From Pseudogemmobacter sp044142105 (GTDB taxonomy: Bacteria > Pseudomonadota > Alphaproteobacteria > Rhodobacterales > Rhodobacteraceae): a stretch of 64,000 bases of DNA. Below are positions 51,414 through 60,066 of this stretch, piece by piece. The number at the start of each line of letters is the position of its first letter. The stretch's first letter is position 1. A model generated the notes under the pieces. The model searched no databases and had not been told where the DNA came from. It saw nothing but the letters and a program-made list of their open reading frames with translations. A program made the position numbers and the translations under genes. The stretch is from the NCBI RefSeq assembly GCF_044142105.1, contig NZ_JBGTYM010000011.1, positions 45,086-109,085 of the forward strand, given 5' to 3'.

Positions 51414-53605
51414 CCGAAGATTTCACCCTGGCCAAGGATGCCGATGGCATTGCCACCATCACCTGGGATGTCGCGGGCAAAAGCATGAATGTCATGTCCA
51501 CGGCGGGCTTTGCGCTGCTGTCGGATCTGGTCGATCAGGCGCTGGCGGACGCAACGGTGAAGGGGATCATCCTTACTTCAGGCAAGAAGGATTTCGCGGG
51601 CGGGATGGATCTGAACGTCATCGCGCAGATGCGGGCGGGCGGGGCCGAAGCGATCTTTGACGGCGTGATGCAGATGCACAAGGTCCTGCGCAAGATCGAG
51701 CTGGCGGGGATGGACCCGAAGACCAAGAAGGGGGCCAAGCCGATTGTCGCAGCCCTGCCGGGCACGGCGCTGGGCATCGGGCTGGAACTGCCGCTCTCCT
51801 GCCACCGCATCTTCGCCGCCGAAAACCCCAAGGCCAAGATCGGCCTGCCCGAGATCATGGTCGGCATTTTCCCCGGCGCGGGCGGCACGACGCGGCTGGT
51901 GCGCAAGATGGGCGCGATGATGGCGGCGCCCTTCCTCTTGGAAGGCAAACTCTCGGACCCCAAAGCGGCCAAGGCGGCGGGGCTGGTCGATGAGGTCGTC
52001 CCCGCCGATCAGCTTCTGGCGCGGGCCAAGGAATGGGTGCTGGCGGCGAAGGACGCCGATCTCGTCAAGCCCTGGGATGACAAGGGCTATAAGATGCCCG
52101 GCGGCGCGCCCTATCACCCGGCGGGATTCATGACCTTTGTCGGCGCCAGCGCGATGGTGCATGGCAAGACGCAGGGCGTGTACCCCGCGGCCAAGGCGCT
52201 GCTGGCGGCGGTCTATGAGGGCGCGATGGTTCCCTTTGACACCGCGTTGAAAATCGAGGCGCGGCACTTCACCTCGGTGCTGCTGAACCCTTCGTCCAGC
52301 GCCATGATCCGCTCGCTTTTCATCAACAAGGAAGCGCTGGAGAAAGGCGCCAATCGGCCCGAGGCGCCCGATCAGTCGGTGAAGAAGCTGGGGGTGATCG
52401 GCGCGGGGATGATGGGCGCGGGGATCGCCTATGTCAGCGCCAATGCCGGGATCGAGGTGGTGCTGATCGACAGCACGCAGGAAGCGGCGGATCGCGGGCG
52501 CAAGCACAGCGAAGACCTGCTCGACAAGGGCGTGAAGCGCGGCAAGGTGACGGTCGAGAAGAAGGCGGAAGTGCTGGGTCGCATCACCGCCACCACCGAT
52601 TACGCTGCTTTGAAGGGTGTGGATCTGGTGGTCGAGGCGGTGTTCGAGGACCCCAAGGTCAAGGCCGAGGTGACGAAGAAGATCGAGCTGGCGGTGGGGA
52701 AGGACTGCATCCTGGCTACCAATACCTCGACCCTGCCGATCACCGGCCTGTCCAAGGCCTTCGGCCGACCCGAGGATTTCATCGGCATCCATTTCTTCTC
52801 GCCCGTCGACAAGATGATGCTGGTCGAGATCATCAAGGGCGAAAAGACCGGCAGCCGCGCCGTGGCCAAGGCGCTGGACTTCGTCCGCGCCATCCGCAAG
52901 ACGCCGATCGTCGTCAATGACGCCCGCTTCTTCTATGCCAACCGTTGTATCATTCCCTATATCAACGAAGGCATCCGTATGGTGGCCGAAGGGGTGGAAC
53001 CGGCGCTGGTGGAAAACGCCGCCAAACTGGTAGGTATGCCGCTGGGACCCTTGCAACTGGTCGACGAGACCTCGATCGACCTGGGCGTCAAGATCGCCAA
53101 GGCGACCAAGGCCGCGATGGGGGCGGACTATCCGGACGAGGCGGTGGATCATGTCCTGTTCTGGATGGCCGATCAGGGCCGTCTGGGCCGCAAGTCGAAT
53201 GCGGGCTTCTACGCCTATTCCGACAAAGGCGAGCGCCTGGGCCTTTGGGACGGGCTGGAACACAAATACCCTGCCGACAAGGCCCAGCCCTCGCTGTCGG
53301 ATGTGCAGCATCGCCTGCTGATGGCGCAGGTCCTTGAGGCCGTGCGGGCGCTGGAAGAGGGTGTCTTGACCGATATCCGCGAAGGCGATGTTGGCGCGAT
53401 CCTGGGCTGGGGCTTCGCGCCCTGGTCGGGCGGGCCCTTCTCGTGGTTGGACATTCTGGGTGCGGGCCGCGCGGTCGAAATCTGCCGCGGGCTGGTGGCG
53501 CAATATGGCCATCGCTTCGAGGCGCCGGCGCTGCTGCGCGAAATGGCGCAGAAGGGCGAGACTTTCTACGGCCGCTTTGGTGGCGGTGCCGCGAAGGCGG
53601 CCTGA
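51410..53605 (+). CDS. fadB: Multifunctional enoyl-CoA hydratase / 3-hydroxyacyl-CoA dehydrogenase
   Basis: A 731-residue FadB/FadJ-type enzyme of beta-oxidation. The N-terminal hydratase has KKDFAGGMDLNVIAQ and GLPEIMVGIFPGAGGTTRLV with the catalytic Glu residues. The central NAD domain has KLGVIGAGMMGAGIAYVSAN (about 326-345), then NTSTLPITGLS and IHFFSPVDKMMLVEII. The C-terminal domain follows. It is the last gene of the operon and is followed by hairpins at 53613 and 53667. Confidence 0.95.
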   Translation: MTEDFTLAKDADGIATITWDVAGKSMNVMSTAGFALLSDLVDQALADATVKGIILTSGKKDFAGGMDLNVIAQMRAGGAEAIFDGVMQMHKVLRKIELAGMDPKTKKGAKPIVAALPGTALGIGLELPLSCHRIFAAENPKAKIGLPEIMVGIFPGAGGTTRLVRKMGAMMAAPFLLEGKLSDPKAAKAAGLVDEVVPADQLLARAKEWVLAAKDADLVKPWDDKGYKMPGGAPYHPAGFMTFVGASAMVHGKTQGVYPAAKALLAAVYEGAMVPFDTALKIEARHFTSVLLNPSSSAMIRSLFINKEALEKGANRPEAPDQSVKKLGVIGAGMMGAGIAYVSANAGIEVVLIDSTQEAADRGRKHSEDLLDKGVKRGKVTVEKKAEVLGRITATTDYAALKGVDLVVEAVFEDPKVKAEVTKKIELAVGKDCILATNTSTLPITGLSKAFGRPEDFIGIHFFSPVDKMMLVEIIKGEKTGSRAVAKALDFVRAIRKTPIVVNDARFFYANRCIIPYINEGIRMVAEGVEPALVENAAKLVGMPLGPLQLVDETSIDLGVKIAKATKAAMGADYPDEAVDHVLFWMADQGRLGRKSNAGFYAYSDKGERLGLWDGLEHKYPADKAQPSLSDVQHRLLMAQVLEAVRALEEGVLTDIREGDVGAILGWGFAPWSGGPFSWLDILGAGRAVEICRGLVAQYGHRFEAPALLREMAQKGETFYGRFGGGAAKAA

Positions 53606-53612
53606 GCGGGGT

Positions 53613-53652
53613 GGCGCCCCGGGGTGCGTGCTAATACACACACCGGGGCGCC
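53613..53652. terminator. Large hairpin between convergent fadB and DMT genes
   Basis: GGCGCCCCGG (53613-53622) pairs with CCGGGGCGCC (53643-53652) around a 20-base loop that can also pair in part. A second dyad, CGCTAGG (53667-53673) and CCTAGCG (53692-53698), overlaps the DMT stop. No T tract. Confidence 0.6.
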
Positions 53653-53692
53653 GCGCCGACCTAGATCGCTAGGGTGCGTGCTTGCACGTATC

Positions 53693-54637
53693 CTAGCGCC
53701 GCGAGGCGATGACCAAACCGCCCGCGATCAGCCCGGCGCCGATTAGGTGGAAGGTCTCGATCCGCTCGCCCAGGAAGATCACCGCGAGAATGGTGCCGAA
53801 GACCGGCAGAAGGTGGATGAACAGCCCCGCCCGGCCCGCGCCGACCAACTCGACCCCGCGATTGAAGCAGAGATAGGAGAGGAAGCTGGGGAAGATCACC
53901 AGATAGGCCAGCGCGGCCATGTTGGCTTGCGTCATCGGCAGCACGTCGCCCGACAGATGCTCGCGGATGTAGAAGGGCAGCAGCGCCAGCGCCCCAAGGG
54001 TGAACAGCGCGGCCAGAAAGGCCAGGGGGTGCATCGCGGGCCTGCGCCGCAGCAGCGCCGAGTAGAAAGCATAGGCCACGACGGCCGCCAGAACCCAGAG
54101 GTCGCCCTGATTCACCGCCAGCCGCGCCAGCGCTTCGGGATGGCCGCGCGTGGCGATGAAGATCACGCCCAGAAGCGACAGCACCACGCCCAGCGACTGC
54201 AGCTTGCCCGGCATTTCTCCATACAGGCCGAAACAGGCGACGAGGATCAGCAGCGGGATCGCGGATTGCAGTAGAAGGGCGTTGACCGAAGTCGTCTCTT
54301 GCAGGCCGAAATAGAGGAAGGTGTTGAAGCAGGCGATGCCCAGCACCGCGATCAGGATCACCACCGGGAGTCTGGGGCGAAGAAGGCGCCATTCCCGGGC
54401 GAAATCCACCCGGCCCCGCGCCAGGAGCAGGATCGGGATCAGGGCCAGAACCCAGCGCCAGAACGCCAGCGCCACGGGGGGCGCCTCGGTCAGGATCGCG
54501 CGCCCGACGACGAAATTGCCCGCCCAGAACAGCGGGGCGAGGGTCAGGAGAAGATAGGCATTGCCCCAGATCCCGCCCCGCTTGCTGCCGGTGCTGCCTG
54601 CGCGTTCCATGATCATGTCTTTCCCTGACTTGCCCAT
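53693..54637 (-). CDS. DMT/EamA-family transporter
   Basis: A 314-residue membrane protein with ten helices and two EamA repeats. The first helix region is TLAPLFWAGNFVVGRAILTE (about 33-52), and the second repeat contains LAYLVIFPSFLSYLCFNRGV and AVIFLGERIETFHLIGAGLI. It probably exports a small metabolite. The ATG at 54637 follows GAAAGAAGCC. It is convergent with fadB. Confidence 0.87.
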   Translation of the reverse strand: MGKSGKDMIMERAGSTGSKRGGIWGNAYLLLTLAPLFWAGNFVVGRAILTEAPPVALAFWRWVLALIPILLLARGRVDFAREWRLLRPRLPVVILIAVLGIACFNTFLYFGLQETTSVNALLLQSAIPLLILVACFGLYGEMPGKLQSLGVVLSLLGVIFIATRGHPEALARLAVNQGDLWVLAAVVAYAFYSALLRRRPAMHPLAFLAALFTLGALALLPFYIREHLSGDVLPMTQANMAALAYLVIFPSFLSYLCFNRGVELVGAGRAGLFIHLLPVFGTILAVIFLGERIETFHLIGAGLIAGGLVIASRR

Positions 54638-54664
54638 GGCTTCTTTCGCGCCCGCGCGGCAGGG

Positions 54665-55318
54665 TCAAGACGGATCGAAACCATAGCCGAAGCGGGCGAT
54701 ATCCTCGGCGCAGAGATCGGCGATCAAGGCCGCGTCAGCGTCGGTGTAATAGCGGCGCCAGTCGCGCTCGCGTTGCGATTCATTCACGCGCCGCAGCGGC
54801 AGGGCAAAGCCAAGATGGGCTTCGAAGGGCACAACATCCTGTCCGTAATGCTCAAGCCGGATGCAAAGAGCGGGCTTCTCGCCGCCGTCGGGCAAGCGGA
54901 GATAGGCGCCGTAGGGCCAAAGCCGCAGCGCGGTAAGCGTCTGGGGATGGTTCAGGAAGCTGCTGAAATCATGGGTTTTCGCCAGGCCCACGGCGGGATG
55001 CGCAAAGCTTTGCCCGCGCAGCCAGTGGTAGTAGCTGACCGCTCGGTCCCAGGGGTTGCGCACCATGGTGACGGTCTGGAACGCGGCAATCTCGGCCTCG
55101 GTGACAAGGCCCGGCAGATCGGCAAGAGTCGAATGTTTCCACAACCGTCCCGCTGTCTTGACGCCTTTCCAGCGCCCGGCGCGCCGCCGCGCCTTTGGGG
55201 TGTCGCCGATCAGGATGTCGTCCTTGGCGGCCCGCGCCTCAAGCGCGAGCGAGAGCGCAGTGCCGCCGGTCTTGGGGATATGCACGAAGATGAAGCGCCG
55301 CGCGCGAGAGATGATCAT
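54665..55318 (-). CDS. PAPS-dependent sulfotransferase family protein
   Basis: A 217-residue sulfotransferase. The PAPS-binding loops are RFIFVHIPKTGGTALSLAL (about 8-26, 5' phosphosulfate loop) and TVTMVRNPWDRAVSYYHWL (about 82-100, 3' phosphate loop). It would transfer sulfate from PAPS to a sugar or other acceptor, which is not identified. The fusion enzyme at 20431 could supply the PAPS. It lies 3 bases downstream of the hydroxyacid dehydrogenase. Confidence 0.82.
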   Translation of the reverse strand: MIISRARRFIFVHIPKTGGTALSLALEARAAKDDILIGDTPKARRRAGRWKGVKTAGRLWKHSTLADLPGLVTEAEIAAFQTVTMVRNPWDRAVSYYHWLRGQSFAHPAVGLAKTHDFSSFLNHPQTLTALRLWPYGAYLRLPDGGEKPALCIRLEHYGQDVVPFEAHLGFALPLRRVNESQRERDWRRYYTDADAALIADLCAEDIARFGYGFDPS

Positions 55319-55321
55319 GTT

Positions 55322-56272
55322 TCAGACCGGAGTGAGGAGGGGGCGACCCTCAGCGCAGGCGATCACATTGTCCAATGCAATCCGCCCCATCGCCTCGCGC
55401 ACCTCAAGACTGGCCGTGCCCAGATGCGGCAGCAGGGTGACATTTTCCATCGCGATCAGCGCTGGCGGAACTTGGGGTTCAAATTCATAGACATCAAGGC
55501 CCGCCCCGGCGATGCGACCGGCCTGAAGGGCGGCGATCAGGGCCGCCTCGTCCACCACATCGCCCCGCGAGACGTTGATGAATATGCCATCGGGCCGCAT
55601 CTGCGCCAGCGCATCCGCGTCGATCAGATGATGGGTGGCGGCAGAGCCGGGCACGGACACGACGACGAAATCGGCGGCCATGACCTCGGCCAGCGGCACC
55701 TGCCGCGCGGGCAGGCCCGGATCGGCGATGGCGCTGCGATTGTGGAACAGGATTTCCATGCCAAAACCGAAATGGCAGCGCCGGGCAATCGCCCTGCCGA
55801 TCCGGCCCAGGCCGACGACACCCAGCCGCTTGCCCGTGACATGGGTGCCCAGCATGTCGACCGGCCCCCAGCCCGCCCATTTCCCGGCGCGCAACAGGCG
55901 CTCGCCCTCGCCCAAACGCCGCGCGGTCATGAGGATCAGCGCGAGGGCGATATCGGCCGTGGCATCGGTCACCGCGCCCGGCGTGTTCGTCACCGCAAGG
56001 CCTGCCGCCCGCGCTGCCGCCACGTCGATATGGTTGTAGCCTGCGCCGAAATTGGCCAGCAGCCGCGCCTTTGGCTGCGGCACGTCGGCGAAGACCTCGG
56101 GCTGGAAAGCATCGCCATGCGAACAGAGGATGAGGTCATAGTCCCGCAGCGCGGCGCGCAATTCCTGGGGCGAGAGCGGCTTTTTGCTGTCGCGCTCGGT
56201 CACGTCAAAGCGCGCGCGGGCGGCGGCGGCCACGGTTTCGGGAAAGCGCCGCGTCAGCAAAAGGCGTTCCAT
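55322..56272 (-). CDS. D-2-hydroxyacid dehydrogenase (glyoxylate/hydroxypyruvate reductase type)
   Basis: A 316-residue NAD(P)-dependent dehydrogenase. The nucleotide loop is KRLGVVGLGRIGRAIARRCH (about 146-165), the catalytic Arg in INVSRGDVVDEAAL (about 230), the Glu in DVYEFEPQVP and the His in TLLPHLGTASLEVR (about 280). The pattern NFGAGYNHID near the start is typical of glyoxylate reductases. The ATG at 56272 overlaps the CsaA-like stop by one base (TGATG). Confidence 0.9.
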   Translation of the reverse strand: MERLLLTRRFPETVAAAARARFDVTERDSKKPLSPQELRAALRDYDLILCSHGDAFQPEVFADVPQPKARLLANFGAGYNHIDVAAARAAGLAVTNTPGAVTDATADIALALILMTARRLGEGERLLRAGKWAGWGPVDMLGTHVTGKRLGVVGLGRIGRAIARRCHFGFGMEILFHNRSAIADPGLPARQVPLAEVMAADFVVVSVPGSAATHHLIDADALAQMRPDGIFINVSRGDVVDEAALIAALQAGRIAGAGLDVYEFEPQVPPALIAMENVTLLPHLGTASLEVREAMGRIALDNVIACAEGRPLLTPV

Positions 56273-56607
56273 CAGAACATTCGTCCGCCAAGCGGCACAT
56301 TCTGGCCCGGCGACAGGAGGACAACCTCGCCTTGGGCATCCGGTACGCCCAGAACCAGCACTTCCGACAGGACCGGCCCGATCTGGCGGGGCGGGAAATT
56401 CACCACGGCCATGACCTGCCGACCGGGCAGCTCTTCCAGCGTGTAGTGCCGCGTGATCTGGGCCGAAGATTTCTTGACCCCGATCCCCCCGCCGAAATCG
56501 ACCCATAGCTTGTAGGCGGGCTTGCGTGCCTCGGGGAAGGGTTCGGCGCGGGTGATGCGGCCGACGCGGATATCGACCTTCTGGAAATCATCGTAGCTGA
56601 TCGTCAC
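56272..56607 (-). CDS. CsaA-like tRNA-binding domain protein
   Basis: A 111-residue protein with the OB-fold tRNA-binding domain: FQKVDIRVGRITRAEPFPEA (8-27), ARKPAYKLWVDFG and FPPRQIGPVLSEVLVLGVPD. CsaA has been described as a secretion-related chaperone with RNA-binding ability. The start is GTG at 56607 and overlaps the proC stop by 4 bases (GTGA), so translation is coupled. Confidence 0.88.
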   Translation of the reverse strand: MTISYDDFQKVDIRVGRITRAEPFPEARKPAYKLWVDFGGGIGVKKSSAQITRHYTLEELPGRQVMAVVNFPPRQIGPVLSEVLVLGVPDAQGEVVLLSPGQNVPLGGRMF

Positions 56608-57416
56608 TTGCCCAGCTCCCGGCCCCGGTCTGCGGCGGCCTTGACCGCGCGGTTCAGCAGGGCCGGAAAGCCCGTTGTCTCGTCCATCAGCACGGCCAGC
56701 GCTGCGGCGGTGGTGCCGCCGGGCGAGGTGACGTTGATGCGCAGTTGCGCGGCTGTTTCGGGCGACTGGTACGCCAATTCGCCCGCTCCGCATACGGTGG
56801 CGCGCGCCAGTTGCATTGCCACATCGGCAGGCAGGCCCTGGGCCTTTCCGGCCGCCGCCATGGTCTCGATCAGATGGAAGACATAGGCGGGGCCAGAGCC
56901 GGAAACGGCAGTGACCGCGTCGATCTGATGCTCGCCCGTCAGCGTGACGACCTGGCCTACGGCGGACATCAGCGCGCACGCAAGGTCCATCTGCGCCGGC
57001 GTCACATGGCCATTGCCGCACAGCGCGGTGATGCCGCGCCCGACCATGGCGGGGGTGTTGGGCATGGTGCGGACGATGGGCGTCTGGCCGCCCAGCACGG
57101 ATTCGAAGGTGGCGATGGTGGTGCCCGCAGCGATCGAGACGAAAAGCGTGCTGCCATTGCCCAGGGCCTGCAAGGCGGGCAGGGCATTGCCCATCATCTG
57201 CGGCTTCACCGCCAGAAGCGCCACGGCGGGCGCGGCCGGCACGCCTTCGTTCAGATGGACGCCAGTGCCGCGCAGCCAGTCGGTGGGGTTCGGTTCGATC
57301 ACCCAGAACGCCCTGGCGTCGATCCCCGCCGCCAGCCAGCCCGCCAGAAGGGCCGATCCCATCTTGCCACAGCCCAAGAGCACAAGCCCTTCGCGGGCCA
57401 CGATTTCCAGTGACAT
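56604..57416 (-). CDS. proC: Pyrroline-5-carboxylate reductase
   Basis: A 270-residue ProC, the last step of proline synthesis. It has the NAD(P) loop LVLLGCGKMGSALLAGWL (about 11-28), VKPQMMGNALPAL, RTMPNTPAMVGRGITALCGN (about 115-134) and the conserved C-terminal INVTSPGGTTAAALAVL. The ATG at 57416 has GGGGGTG 6 bases upstream; a GTG at 57422 is also possible. It follows the YbjN gene by 27 bases. Confidence 0.93.
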   Translation of the reverse strand: MSLEIVAREGLVLLGCGKMGSALLAGWLAAGIDARAFWVIEPNPTDWLRGTGVHLNEGVPAAPAVALLAVKPQMMGNALPALQALGNGSTLFVSIAAGTTIATFESVLGGQTPIVRTMPNTPAMVGRGITALCGNGHVTPAQMDLACALMSAVGQVVTLTGEHQIDAVTAVSGSGPAYVFHLIETMAAAGKAQGLPADVAMQLARATVCGAGELAYQSPETAAQLRINVTSPGGTTAAALAVLMDETTGFPALLNRAVKAAADRGRELGK

Positions 57417-57443
57417 GGTCACCCCCTTTTCCGGGGGCAGAGG

Positions 57444-57947
57444 TTAGGCGCGTCCGTAGGCCTCGGCAATGGCAACCTGCATCGCCTGGGCCGGGGTCTT
57501 GTCGCCCCAGAGCGACAGTTGGAAGGCTGGATAGAAGCGTTCCGCCGCCATCACCGCGCTGCCGATCAGCCGGTCGATCTGTTCGGGTCCGGCGATCTGC
57601 CCCCCCGCAAGGCACAGGCCATAGCGCCAGACCATGAGCTTCTGCTCGGCCCACCAAGTGAAGGCGCCGGTCCAGACCATGTCATTGCAGCGGTTCAAAA
57701 GCTCGTAGAGCTGCGGCAGCCGCTCATCCGGCGGCTCCATCTCGAAGGTGCAGATCAGCCGCAGCGTCTCGTCCGCGGGCGACCAAGCCAGCGTCAGCGA
57801 ATAGCTGCGCCACTGGCCTTCGACCGACATGGCGATCTGGTCCTCGGTGACGCGGTCGAACTCCCAGTCATGGTGGGTCGCCAGCGTCTCGACAATGTCG
57901 ATCGGGTGGAGGTCATCCGTTTGCAGATAATCTTCGGAAAGCGACAT
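57444..57947 (-). CDS. YbjN-domain protein
   Basis: A 167-residue protein of the YbjN group, a fold related to type III secretion chaperones. It begins SEDYLQTDDLHPIDIVETLA and ends QLSLWGDKTPAQAMQVAIAE. The family is thought to assist motility or stress functions, but the partner is not known. It is upstream of proC in the same operon, a layout I associate with Rhodobacteraceae. A TATAAT lies 12 bases before the start, which may mark the promoter. Confidence 0.85.
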   Translation of the reverse strand: MSLSEDYLQTDDLHPIDIVETLATHHDWEFDRVTEDQIAMSVEGQWRSYSLTLAWSPADETLRLICTFEMEPPDERLPQLYELLNRCNDMVWTGAFTWWAEQKLMVWRYGLCLAGGQIAGPEQIDRLIGSAVMAAERFYPAFQLSLWGDKTPAQAMQVAIAEAYGRA

Positions 57948-58124
57948 TGCCCGGCCTCATTATAAGGCTTCCGATGGGCCGAGACCCACAAGAAGCTGGG
58001 TGTCTGGCAAGGATCAGCGTTTGCCCGACGCTGTCCTTACTAGATATAGTGAGGGGGGGCGGGAAGCCTGTAAAGTGAATTCTTCTGTGGAAAAGCGGAA
58101 CTGACCTGCTTGTGTGTGGCTCGC

Positions 58125-58161
58125 CACGGAAGTTTGCAGGGAATGACACGGAAGTTCGCAG
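58125..58161. repeat. Short direct repeat at the left edge of the AT-richer island
   Basis: CACGGAAGTTTGCAG (58125-58139) and CACGGAAGTTCGCAG (58147-58161) are 22 bases apart and differ at one base. Multiple short terminal repeats of this kind occur at IS21-type ends; no transposase is nearby, so this would be a remnant. Confidence 0.5.
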
Positions 58162-58173
58162 CAGCGCGGTTTT

Positions 58174-59919
58174 CTAAGAGCGGGCACTCGCGACCGATGC
58201 TCGCGGTTCTGGAAGGACGTGCTGGGCGTGTTGGCCTGCCGGCGTTCCGCTGAAGGTGAACAACATCTGCCGCTGACGGAAAATCTCCCTTGGGTCGAGA
58301 TACGCTGTGCCGCGCCCCTTCTGTCGTCCGATCGTGGCCGCAGTGACGGTGTTCAGCATCAGCGGCACCTGTATAGTGCGTCCTGCAAAGATGTCAGCGA
58401 CCGATAGTATCTGAACTGCTTGCATTTCCCCCAAGGCCGTTTCCACCCTGCCGGCTCGTCGGGCTTCGTCGATCATGCCGCCTGTCGGTGCGCGCGCGGT
58501 GACCAGCACCGCAATGGCATCTGGGTCGCCTGTCATCTGTCTTTCACGCGCAAGCGTACCGACCAGATCGCGTACCATTCCGGGGTTCAGATTTCTGCCG
58601 GCCTTGACCGAGACAATCCCACGGCTGGGGTCGTCTCGGCCGTGTAGAAAATAGAACGATCCGTCGATTCCTCCATCGTTTCGGAAACGGCCAGAATGCA
58701 TGGCGCCGATGCGCGAACATGCCCACTCCTCGAACTTGAAGGGATCCCTGTCGGCCAGCCACAGGGCGCTGTCTACGTCGGCGGGGAGTCCGAAAACGTC
58801 ATACGAAATGGACGGAAAAGCGCTCTGCATGCGATCTCCGATGACTTGCATGGCCTGGACAGCCACGTCGATCCCTATCCAGTGTCGCCCTGTTTTCTGA
58901 GCCGCATGTAGGGTTGTGCCGCAACCACAGAACGGATCAAGGATCACATCGTCTTCGATTGACGACATTCTAATAATACGTTCGAGCAGGGACAAAGGCT
59001 TCTGGGTAGGATAACCCAGCCTCTCCTGAGCTTGCGAATTGAGAGGAAGAATATCTGTCCAGACATCCGACAACGGCAGCCCTTTCATGTCATCGAGGTA
59101 GCGCTTAAGACGCGGCACCCTGCCTGGACCGCTTTGATGAATCAGTCCGGCGTCGTGCGCCGCCTGCATCCGGTCTCGCGTCCATCGCCACACGCGACGG
59201 ACGCCGAGAAATTCATACGTCAGGTTAGGGCGGTTCGGGTTTGGGTTCAGAAGATCTCCCAATGTGTACCGCCGACCATCAGGGTCCACATGCGAATATT
59301 TCTCTGCAGTTTTCTCAGGCAGGTTATCTGGATCATACGGCCGATAGATCGCATCTTCGTTCCATGTGCTCTCCTGCGATTTCGTATAGGCAAGGAGGAC
59401 GTCATGTGTATTGGGAAGACGCCGCGACATGAGCGACTTTCCAGAGTTTCGTTGCCAGATGATCTCGTTTAGGAAGCGAGGGGCTCCAAATACCGCATCC
59501 ATTACGATTTTGAGGTAGTGGCTCGCCGTCGGATCGCAATGCAAGTAAAGACTTCCGGTCGGCTTGAGCACCCGCTGTAGCTCTACCAATCGCGCGGTCA
59601 TCATGGTCAGATACGCGAGCATGTCATTTTCGCCAAGAATGCGACGGAGTGCAGTCAACACCTCGGCTGCGCGCCCCCCGGCTTGGACTGTCTCACGGAA
59701 CTGGGCATCGGCCATGTCACCCCACCTCCATGTGTCGTCGAAGGTCGCAATTTGCGCATCGGACCAACGTTTGCGATCGGGTGATTTAAAGAGAAGGTTG
59801 TAATTCGCGTTCGAGTTGAACGGCGGGTCGAGGTAGATCAGGTCGACGCTTTCGTCGGGGATATACCTCCGCAGGATATGCAGGTTGTCGCCGAAGTAGA
59901 ACGCGTTCAGATCCGCCAT
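58174..59919 (-). CDS. DNA methyltransferase fused to a nuclease-like domain
   Basis: A 581-residue protein. It starts with a beta-class amino-methyltransferase: motif IV in DLIYLDPPFNSNANY (26-40), YPTQKPLSLLERII (about 303-316) and the SAM motif I in ILDPFCGCGTTLHAA (326-340). Residues about 395-500 look like a restriction-endonuclease fold: GRFRNDGGIDG (410-420) and IVSVKAGRNLNPGMVRDL (435-452). The usual acidic residue two before the catalytic Lys is Ser here, so cleavage is uncertain. The ATG at 59919 follows GGGAGG. Codons are less GC-biased than in the housekeeping genes. The methylated base is unknown. Confidence 0.85.
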   Translation of the reverse strand: MADLNAFYFGDNLHILRRYIPDESVDLIYLDPPFNSNANYNLLFKSPDRKRWSDAQIATFDDTWRWGDMADAQFRETVQAGGRAAEVLTALRRILGENDMLAYLTMMTARLVELQRVLKPTGSLYLHCDPTASHYLKIVMDAVFGAPRFLNEIIWQRNSGKSLMSRRLPNTHDVLLAYTKSQESTWNEDAIYRPYDPDNLPEKTAEKYSHVDPDGRRYTLGDLLNPNPNRPNLTYEFLGVRRVWRWTRDRMQAAHDAGLIHQSGPGRVPRLKRYLDDMKGLPLSDVWTDILPLNSQAQERLGYPTQKPLSLLERIIRMSSIEDDVILDPFCGCGTTLHAAQKTGRHWIGIDVAVQAMQVIGDRMQSAFPSISYDVFGLPADVDSALWLADRDPFKFEEWACSRIGAMHSGRFRNDGGIDGSFYFLHGRDDPSRGIVSVKAGRNLNPGMVRDLVGTLARERQMTGDPDAIAVLVTARAPTGGMIDEARRAGRVETALGEMQAVQILSVADIFAGRTIQVPLMLNTVTAATIGRQKGRGTAYLDPREIFRQRQMLFTFSGTPAGQHAQHVLPEPRASVASARS

Positions 59920-60066
59920 GTCGCCTCCCGTTCCCCCAGGACGGCCAAGAGACACTGCCAGAAAGCGAGCAGTTGCGCGGCGTGAAATTGTTGGAAATAG
60001 GAAATTTCTACGGGTGAGTGTCGCGAATGACTCAGTCGCATCGGTCTAAAACGGCGGCTTTCATCT

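Noticed and set aside
54773..56446. A 557-codon plus-strand open frame
   Set aside because: It is antisense to the sulfotransferase and hydroxyacid dehydrogenase genes, which carry their catalytic motifs in the minus frame.
56608..57657. Long in-frame opening before the CsaA-like gene
   Set aside because: It is the shadow of proC. The CsaA-like protein starts at the GTG at 56607, overlapping the proC stop.
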